This document shows positions 1 to 5,544 of a DNA stretch of 7,341 nt, piece by piece (position 1 is the stretch's first letter; each line of letters begins with the position of its first letter). Source of the DNA: Lachnospiraceae bacterium (lineage in GTDB: Bacteria; Bacillota; Clostridia; Lachnospirales; Lachnospiraceae). The notes below the pieces were generated by a model. The model searched no databases. It worked only from the letters and a program-made list of their open reading frames with translations, and was not told where the DNA came from. The translations under genes and the position numbers were made by a program. Location: NCBI GenBank assembly GCA_003446735.1, contig DMCJ01000211.1, positions 1-7,341 on the forward strand, in the 5' to 3' direction.

Positions 1-267
1 ATCTCCAATACCGCAGAGTACGGCGATTATATCACCGGACCGAAGATCATCACCGAGGATACAAAGAAGGCTATGAAGAAGATCTTATCCGATATCCAGG
101 ATGGTACCTTCGCAAAAGACTTCTTACTTGATATGTCACCCGCATCCCGTCAGGTACACTTCAAGGCTCTTCGTAAGAAAGCAGCCGAGCATCCCGCTGA
201 GAAGATCGGCGAGCAGGTACGCTCCCTCTACAGCTGGAACGGTGAAGATAAATTGATTAATAACTAG
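1..267 (+). CDS. ilvC: Ketol-acid reductoisomerase, C-terminal fragment (5' end outside window)
   Basis: The frame is open from base 1 to a TAG at 265-267 and encodes the last 88 residues of IlvC. This cytosolic enzyme isomerises and reduces acetolactate or acetohydroxybutyrate with NAD(P)H, the second common step of valine, isoleucine and leucine synthesis. The fragment begins ISNTAEYGDYITGP, the signature of the all-helical C-terminal domain that contributes active-site residues. It continues with IQDGTFAKDFLLD, an AEHPAEKIGEQVR segment and a typical ending (residues SWNGEDKLINN). The ending matches the usual length of class I enzymes, so the 3' end looks intact. The N-terminal NAD(P)-binding domain and any leader or T-box lie upstream of the window. 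Its location just before leuC and leuD fits a branched-chain amino acid locus. The family call is secure; the cofactor preference cannot be judged from this part. Confidence 0.96.
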   Translation: MSNTAEYGDYITGPKIITEDTKKAMKKILSDIQDGTFAKDFLLDMSPASRQVHFKALRKKAAEHPAEKIGEQVRSLYSWNGEDKLINN

Positions 268-283
268 AGCGATATAATGAGGA

Positions 284-323
284 GAGGTCATGCGCATAAG
301 CTTGCTTATATGCGCATGACTTC
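284..323. repeat. Perfect 12-bp palindrome/hairpin after ilvC
   Basis: GTCATGCGCATA (287-298) and TATGCGCATGAC (309-320) are exact reverse complements around a 10-nt loop. The stem extends outward by one G-U and two Watson-Crick pairs (284-286 with 321-323), giving 15 pairs. It lies 17 nt after the ilvC stop. It could protect the ilvC 3' end or attenuate read-through, but it lacks the T-tract of an intrinsic terminator on either strand. Confidence 0.75.
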
Positions 324-331
324 GACGAATA

Positions 332-377
332 TACGTACTTCACGCGTAGCGCGACAGCGCGGAGTGTGATGTACGTA
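332..377. repeat. Imperfect palindrome with GC-rich tip
   Basis: TACGTAC (332-338) pairs with GTACGTA (371-377). After a T-T mismatch, TCAC (340-343) pairs with GTGA (366-369), and the tip can form GCGC-GACA-GCGC (349-360). The tip resembles the GCGAGAGCGAAGCGGAG core of the two following repeats, so this may be a diverged third copy. Confidence 0.6.
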
Positions 378-419
378 GGATTGCGAGAGCGAAGCGGAGC
401 AATCCGTATATCGCTTGTA
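377..419. repeat. Hairpin direct repeat, copy 1
   Basis: This 43-nt unit matches 432-474 at 39 positions. Its stem is GGATTGC (378-384) with GCAATCC (399-405), 7 of 7 paired, enclosing a 14-nt core that contains GCGAAGC (389-395). The sequence d(GCGAAGC) is known in vitro as an unusually stable mini-hairpin. A TATCGCT tail follows at 409-415. Confidence 0.8.
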
Positions 420-431
420 CTGTGATATTAC

Positions 432-474
432 AGGATCGCGAGAGCGAAGCGGAGCGATCCGTGTATCGCTCGTA
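432..474. repeat. Hairpin direct repeat, copy 2
   Basis: This is the second 43-nt unit. Its stem is GGATCGC (433-439) with GCGATCC (454-460). Relative to copy 1, the inner T-A pair has become C-G on both sides, a compensatory change that keeps the stem. The 14-nt core, including GCGAAGC at 444-450, is identical. The tail TATCGCTC (464-471) also contains the right half of the 8-bp bracket. Confidence 0.8.
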
Positions 475-509
475 AATTATATATTTTTTACATTCAGGGG
501 GAAAACAAA

Positions 510-1556
510 ATGGAAGTTTTTAATCCCAACAGCGGTAAGAAAGGTCTTGTCGCAGGCGGCAAGAGTGAAGATCCCGAAGACATGATGCTTAAAGGCGGGT
601 TTGATTCATTCTCATCTGATGATGATAAACTCCCCACAGGATTTTCGGAAGCAACGGATTATTCCACTGCCACACCCATAGCCACCAATGCATATTATGA
701 AAAAATGCCCTTTTTAAAGCAGGTGATCTGTTCCGTAGTACCGCCAGCATATTATAAATACAAGGGTATAACCAAAGAGGGTTATGTATTCTTTGTCCGC
801 ATAGTATCCATCATCCTTCTTTTGATACTGGCACTGCTTGCCTATATCAAATATTCGGAGATCGGAGGAAAGGAAGGGATCTTGGATTCCTGGGTTCCCG
901 ATTTTACCGTTCAGGATGGTATGCTGTATTCGCTTGAAGACGGACTTACCGAATGGGAGGGAGATATATTCCCTTATTATCCCAAGGCATTTCCCCATAT
1001 ATACGCGAATGTAAATATCAAGGAATTTGAGGATATCGAAAACAACACGGATCTTAATATGGTCCTTGCGGATGCAAAACCCCAGGCAAATATTCAGAAT
1101 CCTGCTTATTCCATGCTGATCTTATCAAGGACCAATTATATAAAAGTCGACGGTAAGGACTGGAAGATAGTAAGCTATACAGACCTTCCTTCGGCAAAAT
1201 ACGACAAGGCATGGATGTTAAACCGCTACGAGGAAAAATACAAGATATTTGCCATAATCGGAGTTCTTCTTTGCATAGTTGTTACATATCTGGTCATTTT
1301 CCTCGGATACAGACTGGTAGCGCTTGTTTATTCACTTATATGCATGCTCTTATGTCTTATCATGAGAAAGAAGCTTACGGAACTTAACCGTCTTAAATGT
1401 GCCGGTTATGCGATGGTACCGAGTTTTATTGTATCATCCATATATATTCTGATGCCTTCGGGTATCGTTTCGGCCGGAGGATTTACATATGCCATGATAG
1501 GCAGTGCGATCCTGCCGATCGTTATCATGCTATTTGCCATACCTAATATGGAGTGA
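510..1556 (+). CDS. Five-helix membrane protein, DUF1189-like, function unknown
   Basis: The 348-residue protein starts at an ATG preceded by AGGGGGAA (496-503) at good spacing. Residues 1-65 are polar, acidic and probably disordered. Hydrophobic segments lie near 93-113, 246-266, 268-285, 299-316 and 326-344. A soluble region of about 130 residues (114-243) sits between the first and second; it contains VPDFTVQDGMLYS and an ILSRTNYIKVDGKDWKI stretch. One helix, a large external loop and a block of C-terminal helices, with a 'phi-x-phi-x-x-G-x-L' strand after helix 1, is the layout I associate with DUF1189. That assignment is by recollection of the pattern, not by search. No catalytic motif is visible. 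The stop at 1554-1556 lies 17 nt before the leuC start, so the gene probably belongs to the leuCD transcript. It may be a membrane-stress or assembly factor, but nothing here shows that. Confidence 0.75.
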   Translation: MEVFNPNSGKKGLVAGGKSEDPEDMMLKGGFDSFSSDDDKLPTGFSEATDYSTATPIATNAYYEKMPFLKQVICSVVPPAYYKYKGITKEGYVFFVRIVSIILLLILALLAYIKYSEIGGKEGILDSWVPDFTVQDGMLYSLEDGLTEWEGDIFPYYPKAFPHIYANVNIKEFEDIENNTDLNMVLADAKPQANIQNPAYSMLILSRTNYIKVDGKDWKIVSYTDLPSAKYDKAWMLNRYEEKYKIFAIIGVLLCIVVTYLVIFLGYRLVALVYSLICMLLCLIMRKKLTELNRLKCAGYAMVPSFIVSSIYILMPSGIVSAGGFTYAMIGSAILPIVIMLFAIPNME

Positions 1557-1560
1557 TAAA

Positions 1561-1576
1561 GGGAGGATATGTCATG
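1561..1576 (+). promoter_or_regulatory. leuC ribosome binding site that fixes the start at 1574
   Basis: GGGAGG at 1561-1566 lies 7 nt before the in-frame ATG at 1574. An in-frame GTG at 1553, overlapping the upstream stop as GTGA, would add seven residues, but the strong Shine-Dalgarno site would then lie inside the gene. The product from 1574 begins MGMTMTQKIL, the usual start of HacA-type LeuC. Confidence 0.8.
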
Positions 1577-2839
1577 GGAATGACTATGACTCAGAAGATC
1601 CTTGCGCATGCCGCAGGTCTTGATAAAGTAGAGGCAGGTCAGCTTATCGAAGCTAACCTTGATCTCGTTTTGGGAAATGATATCACAAGCCCCGTTGCCA
1701 TTAAGGAAATGGACAAGATGAAGACAGACGGCGTTTTTGATAAGGATAAGATCGCCCTTGTTCCCGATCATTTTGTGCCCAATAAGGATATCAAATCGGC
1801 CGAGCACTGCAAATGTGTTCGTGAATTTGCCTTAAAGCACGATATCACCAATTATTTTGAGGTCGGTGAGATGGGTATAGAGCATGCGCTCTTACCCGAA
1901 AAAGGACTTACCGTTCCCGGTGATGTCATAATAGGAGCAGATTCTCATACCTGTACTTACGGAGCATTAGGTGCGTTTTCCACAGGTGTCGGAAGTACCG
2001 ATATGGCTGCCGGTATGGCTACAGGAAAGGCTTGGTTTAAGGTTCCCGGAGCTATCCGTTTTAATCTTACCGGAAAGCTTAACAAATGGGTGAGCGGCAA
2101 GGATGTCATTCTTCATATCATAGGTATGATCGGAGTTGACGGAGCACTGTATAAATCCATGGAATTTACCGGAGACGGCGTTAAAGAGCTTTCCATGGAC
2201 GACAGATTCACGATCGCTAACATGGCTATTGAAGCAGGCGGAAAGAACGGTATCTTCCCCGTTGATGATAAGACGATCGAATATTTAAAAGAACACGCAA
2301 CACGTGAATATACTGTATATGAAGCAGATGAAGATGCGGTTTATGAAGAGGAATATACCATTGATCTTTCCTCATTAAAGCCCACAGTAGCATTCCCTCA
2401 TCTGCCTGAGAATACAAAGACAATAGATGAAGTCGGTGATATACGTATCGATCAGGTCGTTATAGGATCCTGTACGAACGGACGTATCGACGATCTTCGT
2501 ATTGCAGCAAAAGTCTTAAACGGAAGGCATATAGCAAAGGGTATGAGGGCGATCATCATCCCCGCAACCCAGAAGATATATTTGCAGGCAATGGAAGAAG
2601 GACTCTTAAAGACCTTTATCGAAGCCGGATGTGTTGTTTCAACGCCCACATGCGGTCCGTGCTTAGGCGGTTATATGGGAATCCTCGCCGAGGGTGAGAG
2701 ATGCGTATCTACCACTAACCGTAACTTCGTAGGACGTATGGGACATGTTGATTCCGAGATCTATCTCGCAAGTCCCGCTGTAGCCGCTGCAAGTGCCGTA
2801 ACGGGTAAGATAAGCTGCCCGTGTGAGCTTGAATCTTAA
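1574..2839 (+). CDS. leuC: 3-isopropylmalate dehydratase, large subunit (HacA type)
   Basis: With LeuD this aconitase-family subunit converts 2-isopropylmalate to 3-isopropylmalate in leucine synthesis, using a [4Fe-4S] cluster. From the ATG at 1574 it has 421 residues, the length of the shorter clostridial/archaeal type (the enterobacterial form is near 466). The cluster ligands are visible as Cys300 in IGSCTNGR and Cys360 and Cys363 in TCGPCLGG. Other family motifs are GADSHTCTYGALG near 121, a STDMA segment near 141 and NRNFVGRMG near 382. It is followed after 9 nt by leuD, whose ribosome site overlaps the leuC stop codon, so the subunits are probably translated in a coupled way. Homoaconitase and citraconate/citramalate hydratase enzymes share this fold; ilvC upstream favours the leucine role. 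Residue numbers count from 1574. Confidence 0.95.
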   Translation: MGMTMTQKILAHAAGLDKVEAGQLIEANLDLVLGNDITSPVAIKEMDKMKTDGVFDKDKIALVPDHFVPNKDIKSAEHCKCVREFALKHDITNYFEVGEMGIEHALLPEKGLTVPGDVIIGADSHTCTYGALGAFSTGVGSTDMAAGMATGKAWFKVPGAIRFNLTGKLNKWVSGKDVILHIIGMIGVDGALYKSMEFTGDGVKELSMDDRFTIANMAIEAGGKNGIFPVDDKTIEYLKEHATREYTVYEADEDAVYEEEYTIDLSSLKPTVAFPHLPENTKTIDEVGDIRIDQVVIGSCTNGRIDDLRIAAKVLNGRHIAKGMRAIIIPATQKIYLQAMEEGLLKTFIEAGCVVSTPTCGPCLGGYMGILAEGERCVSTTNRNFVGRMGHVDSEIYLASPAVAAASAVTGKISCPCELES

Positions 2840-2848
2840 GGAGAAATC

Positions 2849-3337
2849 ATGGAAAACGCCAAGGGAAAAGCAATAAAATACGGAGATAATGTCGATACCG
2901 ACGTTATCATTCCCGCTCGTTATTTAAATTCTTCCGATCCCGCAGAGCTTGCAAAGCACTGCATGGAAGATATCGACAAGGACTTTGTGAACAGGGTTAA
3001 TAAAGGCGATATAATCGTTGCCGATAAGAATTTCGGCTGCGGTTCTTCAAGAGAGCATGCGCCCATCGCCATTAAGGCAAGCGGGATAAGCTGTGTCATC
3101 GCCGAGACCTTTGCCCGTATATTTTACAGGAATTCCATTAATATAGGACTTCCGATAATAGAGTGCGAAGAAGCTTCGAAGGATATAGATGATGGCGATG
3201 AGCTTGAGATCGATTTCGGCAGCGGAGTTATCACAAACGTTACAAAGAATAAGACATATCAGGGTCAGTCGTTCCCCGAATTTATGCAAAGGATCATAGA
3301 TGCAGAGGGACTTGTAAATTATATTAATAATAAATAA
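2849..3337 (+). CDS. leuD: 3-isopropylmalate dehydratase, small subunit (HacB type)
   Basis: This 162-residue swivel-domain subunit completes the LeuCD isomerase. TAAGGAG (2837-2843) overlaps the leuC stop and sets the ATG at 2849. Motifs are GDNVDTDVIIPARYL (12-26), FGCGSSREHAP (62-72, phosphate/carboxylate-binding region) and FARIFYRNSINIGLPI (88-103). The length is that of the short HacB form that partners short LeuC proteins. In this family the loop after ARYL helps choose the substrate; here it reads YLNS and lacks the arginine that, as I recall, marks homoaconitase. This agrees with an isopropylmalate role without proving it. The stop TAA shares its last A with the ATG of the TPR gene that follows, a one-base overlap suggesting translational coupling. 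Confidence 0.95.
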   Translation: MENAKGKAIKYGDNVDTDVIIPARYLNSSDPAELAKHCMEDIDKDFVNRVNKGDIIVADKNFGCGSSREHAPIAIKASGISCVIAETFARIFYRNSINIGLPIIECEEASKDIDDGDELEIDFGSGVITNVTKNKTYQGQSFPEFMQRIIDAEGLVNYINNK

Positions 3338-4140
3338 TGAATATCGATCAGTTCTTTAAGGACCTTGACGGTCTGTTTAATAAAGGGACATCTCCCGAGG
3401 ATATCGAGGCTTTTCTTGTAAAGAGTTTAAACGAAGCAAAAGATGAGCCTGATTACGGTGCCTATGCTTCCATAGGCAATGAAATGATCGGTTTTTACAG
3501 AAGCGTATCCGAGTTTGATAAGTGTTTTAACATCTGCGAAGATACGCTTATGCTTTTGGAAGAGCTCGATCTTGCCGAAAGCGAGCATTTTGCGACAACG
3601 CTCCTTAATGTGGCTACTGCTTACAGACAGGCCGGAAGGCTGGAAGATTCACTCGGATATTACGCAAGGGCGCTCCAGATCTATGAAAGGCTCCTTGATC
3701 CCGGAGATTACAGATTTTCGGGCCTTTACAATAACATATCCATATTGCTCGAAAAGCTTAATGATAATGAAAAGGCCGAAGCATTTTCGACAAAGGCTCT
3801 CGAACTTATAGATGCTCTTGATGATCATGAAGCGGAAAAAGCGGGAGCAAGGGTAAATCTGGCGCTCCTTAAGATAAAGCAGGACGATCTTGAAAAAGGA
3901 GATGCGCTCTTAAATGAGGCTTTGGAACTTTATGAAAAGATAAACGGGGAGATAACGGACGAACATTATTCGGCGGCTCTTGCCGGACTTGCCGAGCTCT
4001 CCTATAAAAAGGGCGATAAGGAAAAAGCTTTATCCTTATATGAGAAGGCCGCGGATGAGGTCAAAAGTCATTACGGGATGTCGGATTCATATAAGATGCT
4101 TAAGGCAAATGCCGAAATGATAAGAAATGAGATCGGATAA
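3337..4140 (+). CDS. Tetratricopeptide repeat (TPR) protein
   Basis: The 267-residue product is almost wholly helical and acidic, with no signal peptide or membrane segment, so it should be cytosolic. About five TPR-like helix pairs are seen near residues 44-78, 85-119, 127-161, 169-203 and 211-245. The clearest are LLNVATAYRQAGRLEDSLGYYARAL, read as two pieces at 89-101 and 102-113, and LAELSYKKGDKEKALSLYEKA at 218-238. The repeats resemble the kinesin-light-chain/MalT type, which bind proteins or peptides. There is no catalytic domain. The ATG shares a base with the leuD stop and has no separate ribosome site, so translation probably depends on leuD. A terminator follows, then the DUF4037-like gene. 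I infer that the TPR protein may be a partner of that protein rather than of LeuCD; the sequence alone does not settle this. Confidence 0.85.
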   Translation: MNIDQFFKDLDGLFNKGTSPEDIEAFLVKSLNEAKDEPDYGAYASIGNEMIGFYRSVSEFDKCFNICEDTLMLLEELDLAESEHFATTLLNVATAYRQAGRLEDSLGYYARALQIYERLLDPGDYRFSGLYNNISILLEKLNDNEKAEAFSTKALELIDALDDHEAEKAGARVNLALLKIKQDDLEKGDALLNEALELYEKINGEITDEHYSAALAGLAELSYKKGDKEKALSLYEKAADEVKSHYGMSDSYKMLKANAEMIRNEIG

Positions 4141-4146
4141 ACATAA

Positions 4147-4183
4147 GGAACACTGATGCAAAGACATTTGTGTTCCGTTTTTT
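4147..4183 (+). terminator. Intrinsic terminator after the leuCD-TPR genes
   Basis: GGAACAC (4147-4153) pairs perfectly with GTGTTCC (4170-4176). Inside, after a T-T mismatch and a G-T wobble, ATG (4156-4158) can pair with CAT (4165-4167). Six T residues follow at 4178-4183, one base past the stem. It starts 6 nt after the TPR stop. The stem is moderate, so partial read-through into the next gene is possible. Confidence 0.82.
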
Positions 4184-4201
4184 ATATCATCGGAGGTGTG
4201 T

Positions 4202-5176
4202 ATGAAGGGACTTAAATTATGCGAAAGCTATTTTAAAGAATATGAGGCTGGATTAAAAGATATCCTTAAGGATGATTATAAATATGTTTCGGTCGGCCTT
4301 TGCGGACAGGGAAGTGAATGCTTTGGTTTTGACGACGAGCTTTCCGCCGATCATGATTTCGGCCCGGGTTTCTGTATCTTTTTGGGCGATGAGATGTATG
4401 AAAAATATGCGGAAGCATTAAATAAGTATTATGAATCGCTGCCCAAAGCATATATGGGTTATGAAAGGATCACATCGGCTCACGGCGACGGAAGAGTCGG
4501 AGTCATACGTACCGAGGATTTTTATTATAAGAATCTTGGGATAGATGTTGGCCCGATCTCAAACCTCCAGTGGTACGGCCTTTCAGAAGAACGTCTTGCA
4601 ATGGTCACTAACGGTGAGATATTTCACGAAGGCGATGATGAATTCATGCAGATGAGAAAGAGACTTTCATTCTTCCCGGAGGATGTCTTTTTAAAGAAGC
4701 TGTCATCGCGATTTGCGGCCATTTCCCAATCCGGTCAATACAATTACAAAAGATGTTTTGTACGTAACGACATGGTTTCGTCTTATTTTGCGCTTTCGCT
4801 TTTCATGCAGAATGTGATCTCATCGATATATCTTCTTCGCGGTAGATATATGCCTTTTTATAAATGGTCATTTTTTGGTCTTAAAGAGCTTAAAGATACG
4901 GAAAATTACATAAGGATCTTAAATGCACTTTCACGCTCACGTAACGGAAAAGCCGAGATAGCGGATAATTCCGGAGGAACTGTCATAACCAGGAAGTATG
5001 ATGTAACGCTTCTTATCGATGCGATCTGCGGCGAATTGTCAAAAGAGTGCGTAAAGCTCGGCCTTTTAAGTGAGGATGTTTCATATCTCGAAGATGCGGT
5101 CCTTCCGCTTTCTTCGCGTATCAAGGACGATCTTATATTCAAACTCCCTCTTGAAACATATGTTCGATTATGGTAG
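4202..5176 (+). CDS. DUF4037-like protein with nucleotidyltransferase-type motif
   Basis: The 324-residue cytosolic protein uses the ATG at 4202, 5 nt after GGAGG (4192-4196); an in-frame GTG at 4196 overlaps that ribosome site and is unlikely. Near the N-terminus, GQGSECFGFDDELSADHDFG (residues 36-55) fits the polymerase-beta nucleotidyltransferase pattern: a GS pair (37-38), then an Asp-x-Asp (D50, D52) that would bind metal. A third acidic residue could be in VIRTEDF or LGIDVG (near 102-116). The C-terminal half is helical, with VRNDMVSSYFALSLFMQ near 187 and PFYKWSFF near 218, the arrangement I recall for DUF4037. The substrate is unknown; nucleotide transfer to a protein, RNA or small molecule is all possible. 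The upstream TPR gene is a likely partner by position. Its last codons overlap the promoter of the next operon. The family name rests on recalled motifs. Confidence 0.8.
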   Translation: MKGLKLCESYFKEYEAGLKDILKDDYKYVSVGLCGQGSECFGFDDELSADHDFGPGFCIFLGDEMYEKYAEALNKYYESLPKAYMGYERITSAHGDGRVGVIRTEDFYYKNLGIDVGPISNLQWYGLSEERLAMVTNGEIFHEGDDEFMQMRKRLSFFPEDVFLKKLSSRFAAISQSGQYNYKRCFVRNDMVSSYFALSLFMQNVISSIYLLRGRYMPFYKWSFFGLKELKDTENYIRILNALSRSRNGKAEIADNSGGTVITRKYDVTLLIDAICGELSKECVKLGLLSEDVSYLEDAVLPLSSRIKDDLIFKLPLETYVRLW

Positions 5177-5179
5177 AAT
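5151..5179 (+). promoter_or_regulatory. Sigma-A-type promoter for the NusG_II-Gx-ruvAB genes
   Basis: TTGAAA (5151-5156) and TAGAAT (5174-5179) are separated by exactly 17 nt, and TGG just before the -10 supplies an extended -10 element. Both hexamers match consensus at 5 of 6 positions. The -10 overlaps the stop codon of the DUF4037-like gene. A start about 7 nt past the -10 would fall at 5186-5188, at or next to the ATG of the next gene. Confidence 0.72.
5153..5166. promoter_or_regulatory. Degenerate LexA (SOS)-box-like dyad in the promoter spacer
   Basis: GAAACATATGTTCG compares with the Bacillus-type LexA site CGAAC-RNRY-GTTYC. The right half GTTC and the central ATAT fit, the left half reads AAAC instead of GAAC, and both outer bases differ. 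The exact palindrome is AAACATATGTTT-like at 5155-5164. It overlaps the end of the -35 and most of the spacer, where a repressor would block polymerase, and ruvA/ruvB lie downstream. It could also be chance in coding sequence. Confidence 0.35.
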
Positions 5180-5187
5180 AAATCCTG

Positions 5188-5544
5188 ATGAATAAAGCTA
5201 CGGGTATCTATCTGTCCATATCGGTTGTTGTACTTTTTATCTGTGCAGGCCTTATTGCGTATCCTGCTTTTAATGTAAATGACGCAGATGACCTTCATGT
5301 TGTTGTTACGGTTTCCGATAAGGTCGTACTTGATGAGCTTCTTTCATCTGATATTCAAAAGAAAATAGAGACACCTGACGGGTATAATGTTATATACATA
5401 AGGAACGGCTCTGTCTGTGTCACTGAAGCTGACTGTAAGAATCATATCTGTGTTAATTCCGGTTTTATAGATAAAAAAGGCCAGGTCATTGCCTGTATCC
5501 CGCACAGATTGCTTGTTACGATCGAAGACGGAGGTGAGCAGTGA
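5188..5544 (+). CDS. NusG domain II-containing, membrane-anchored protein
   Basis: The 118-residue protein has one N-terminal hydrophobic segment (about 7-26), read as an uncleaved anchor with the rest outside the membrane. The following domain of about 85 residues has the NusG_II signature: VCVTEADCKNHICVNSGFI (76-94) and GQVIACIPHRLLVTI (98-112), with Cys77, 83, 88 and 103. The DC-x4-C and late Cys-x-P-x-R pattern is typical of these stand-alone proteins, which are not the transcription factor NusG. Their function is unknown; the cysteines suggest a redox or metal role outside the cell. The start is firm, since an in-frame TAA lies at 5179-5181, but no Shine-Dalgarno sequence precedes the ATG (upstream reads AAATCCTG). 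Translation could be leaderless or by re-initiation from the stop 11 nt upstream. It overlaps the next gene by 4 nt. Confidence 0.87.
   Translation: MNKATGIYLSISVVVLFICAGLIAYPAFNVNDADDLHVVVTVSDKVVLDELLSSDIQKKIETPDGYNVIYIRNGSVCVTEADCKNHICVNSGFIDKKGQVIACIPHRLLVTIEDGGEQ

Larger units (their letters stand above)
267..471. repeat. Cluster of palindromes filling the ilvC-downstream gap (possible small non-autonomous element)
   Basis: The gap between ilvC and the next gene has no credible reading frame, but nearly all of it is dyad symmetry. There are hairpins at 284-323, 332-377, 378-405 and 433-460, the second and third directly abutting. An 8-bp inverted pair, GAGCGATA at 267-274 and TATCGCTC at 464-471, brackets the cluster, and another copy of the right half (ATATCGCT, 408-415) could pair with 268-275. 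This could be a MITE-like insertion or a REP/BIME-like array. I see no clear target-site duplication, so the outer limits are inferred. No hairpin is followed at once by a T-run, so none is a clear terminator. The remaining bases, 472-509, hold an AT-rich stretch and the ribosome site of the following gene. Confidence 0.6.

Noticed and set aside
273..278. TATAAT as a -10 element for the membrane protein gene
   Set aside because: The hexamer is perfect, but no acceptable -35 lies 16-18 nt upstream (TTGATT at 254-259 leaves only 13 nt), there is no TG extension, and the transcript would begin inside the palindrome cluster. Possible but not supported.
377..474. CRISPR array formed by the two 43-nt repeats
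   Set aside because: There are only two copies, the gap between them is 12 nt, the repeats have diverged, and no cas gene is present.
268..509. T-box riboswitch or attenuator in the gap before the membrane gene and leuC
   Set aside because: I find no T-box antiterminator core (AGGGTGGNACCGCG-like), no specifier stem-loop and no hairpin followed by a T-run. The hairpins are repeat-like.
1553..1573. GTG at 1553 as the leuC start
   Set aside because: The GGGAGG site lies between it and the ATG at 1574, and family members begin MGMTMTQ, matching the later start.
1406..1807. Open frame on the minus strand opposite the membrane gene end and leuC start
   Set aside because: It lies across two well-supported + strand genes, has no recognisable family features, and is explained as a shadow of their codon usage.
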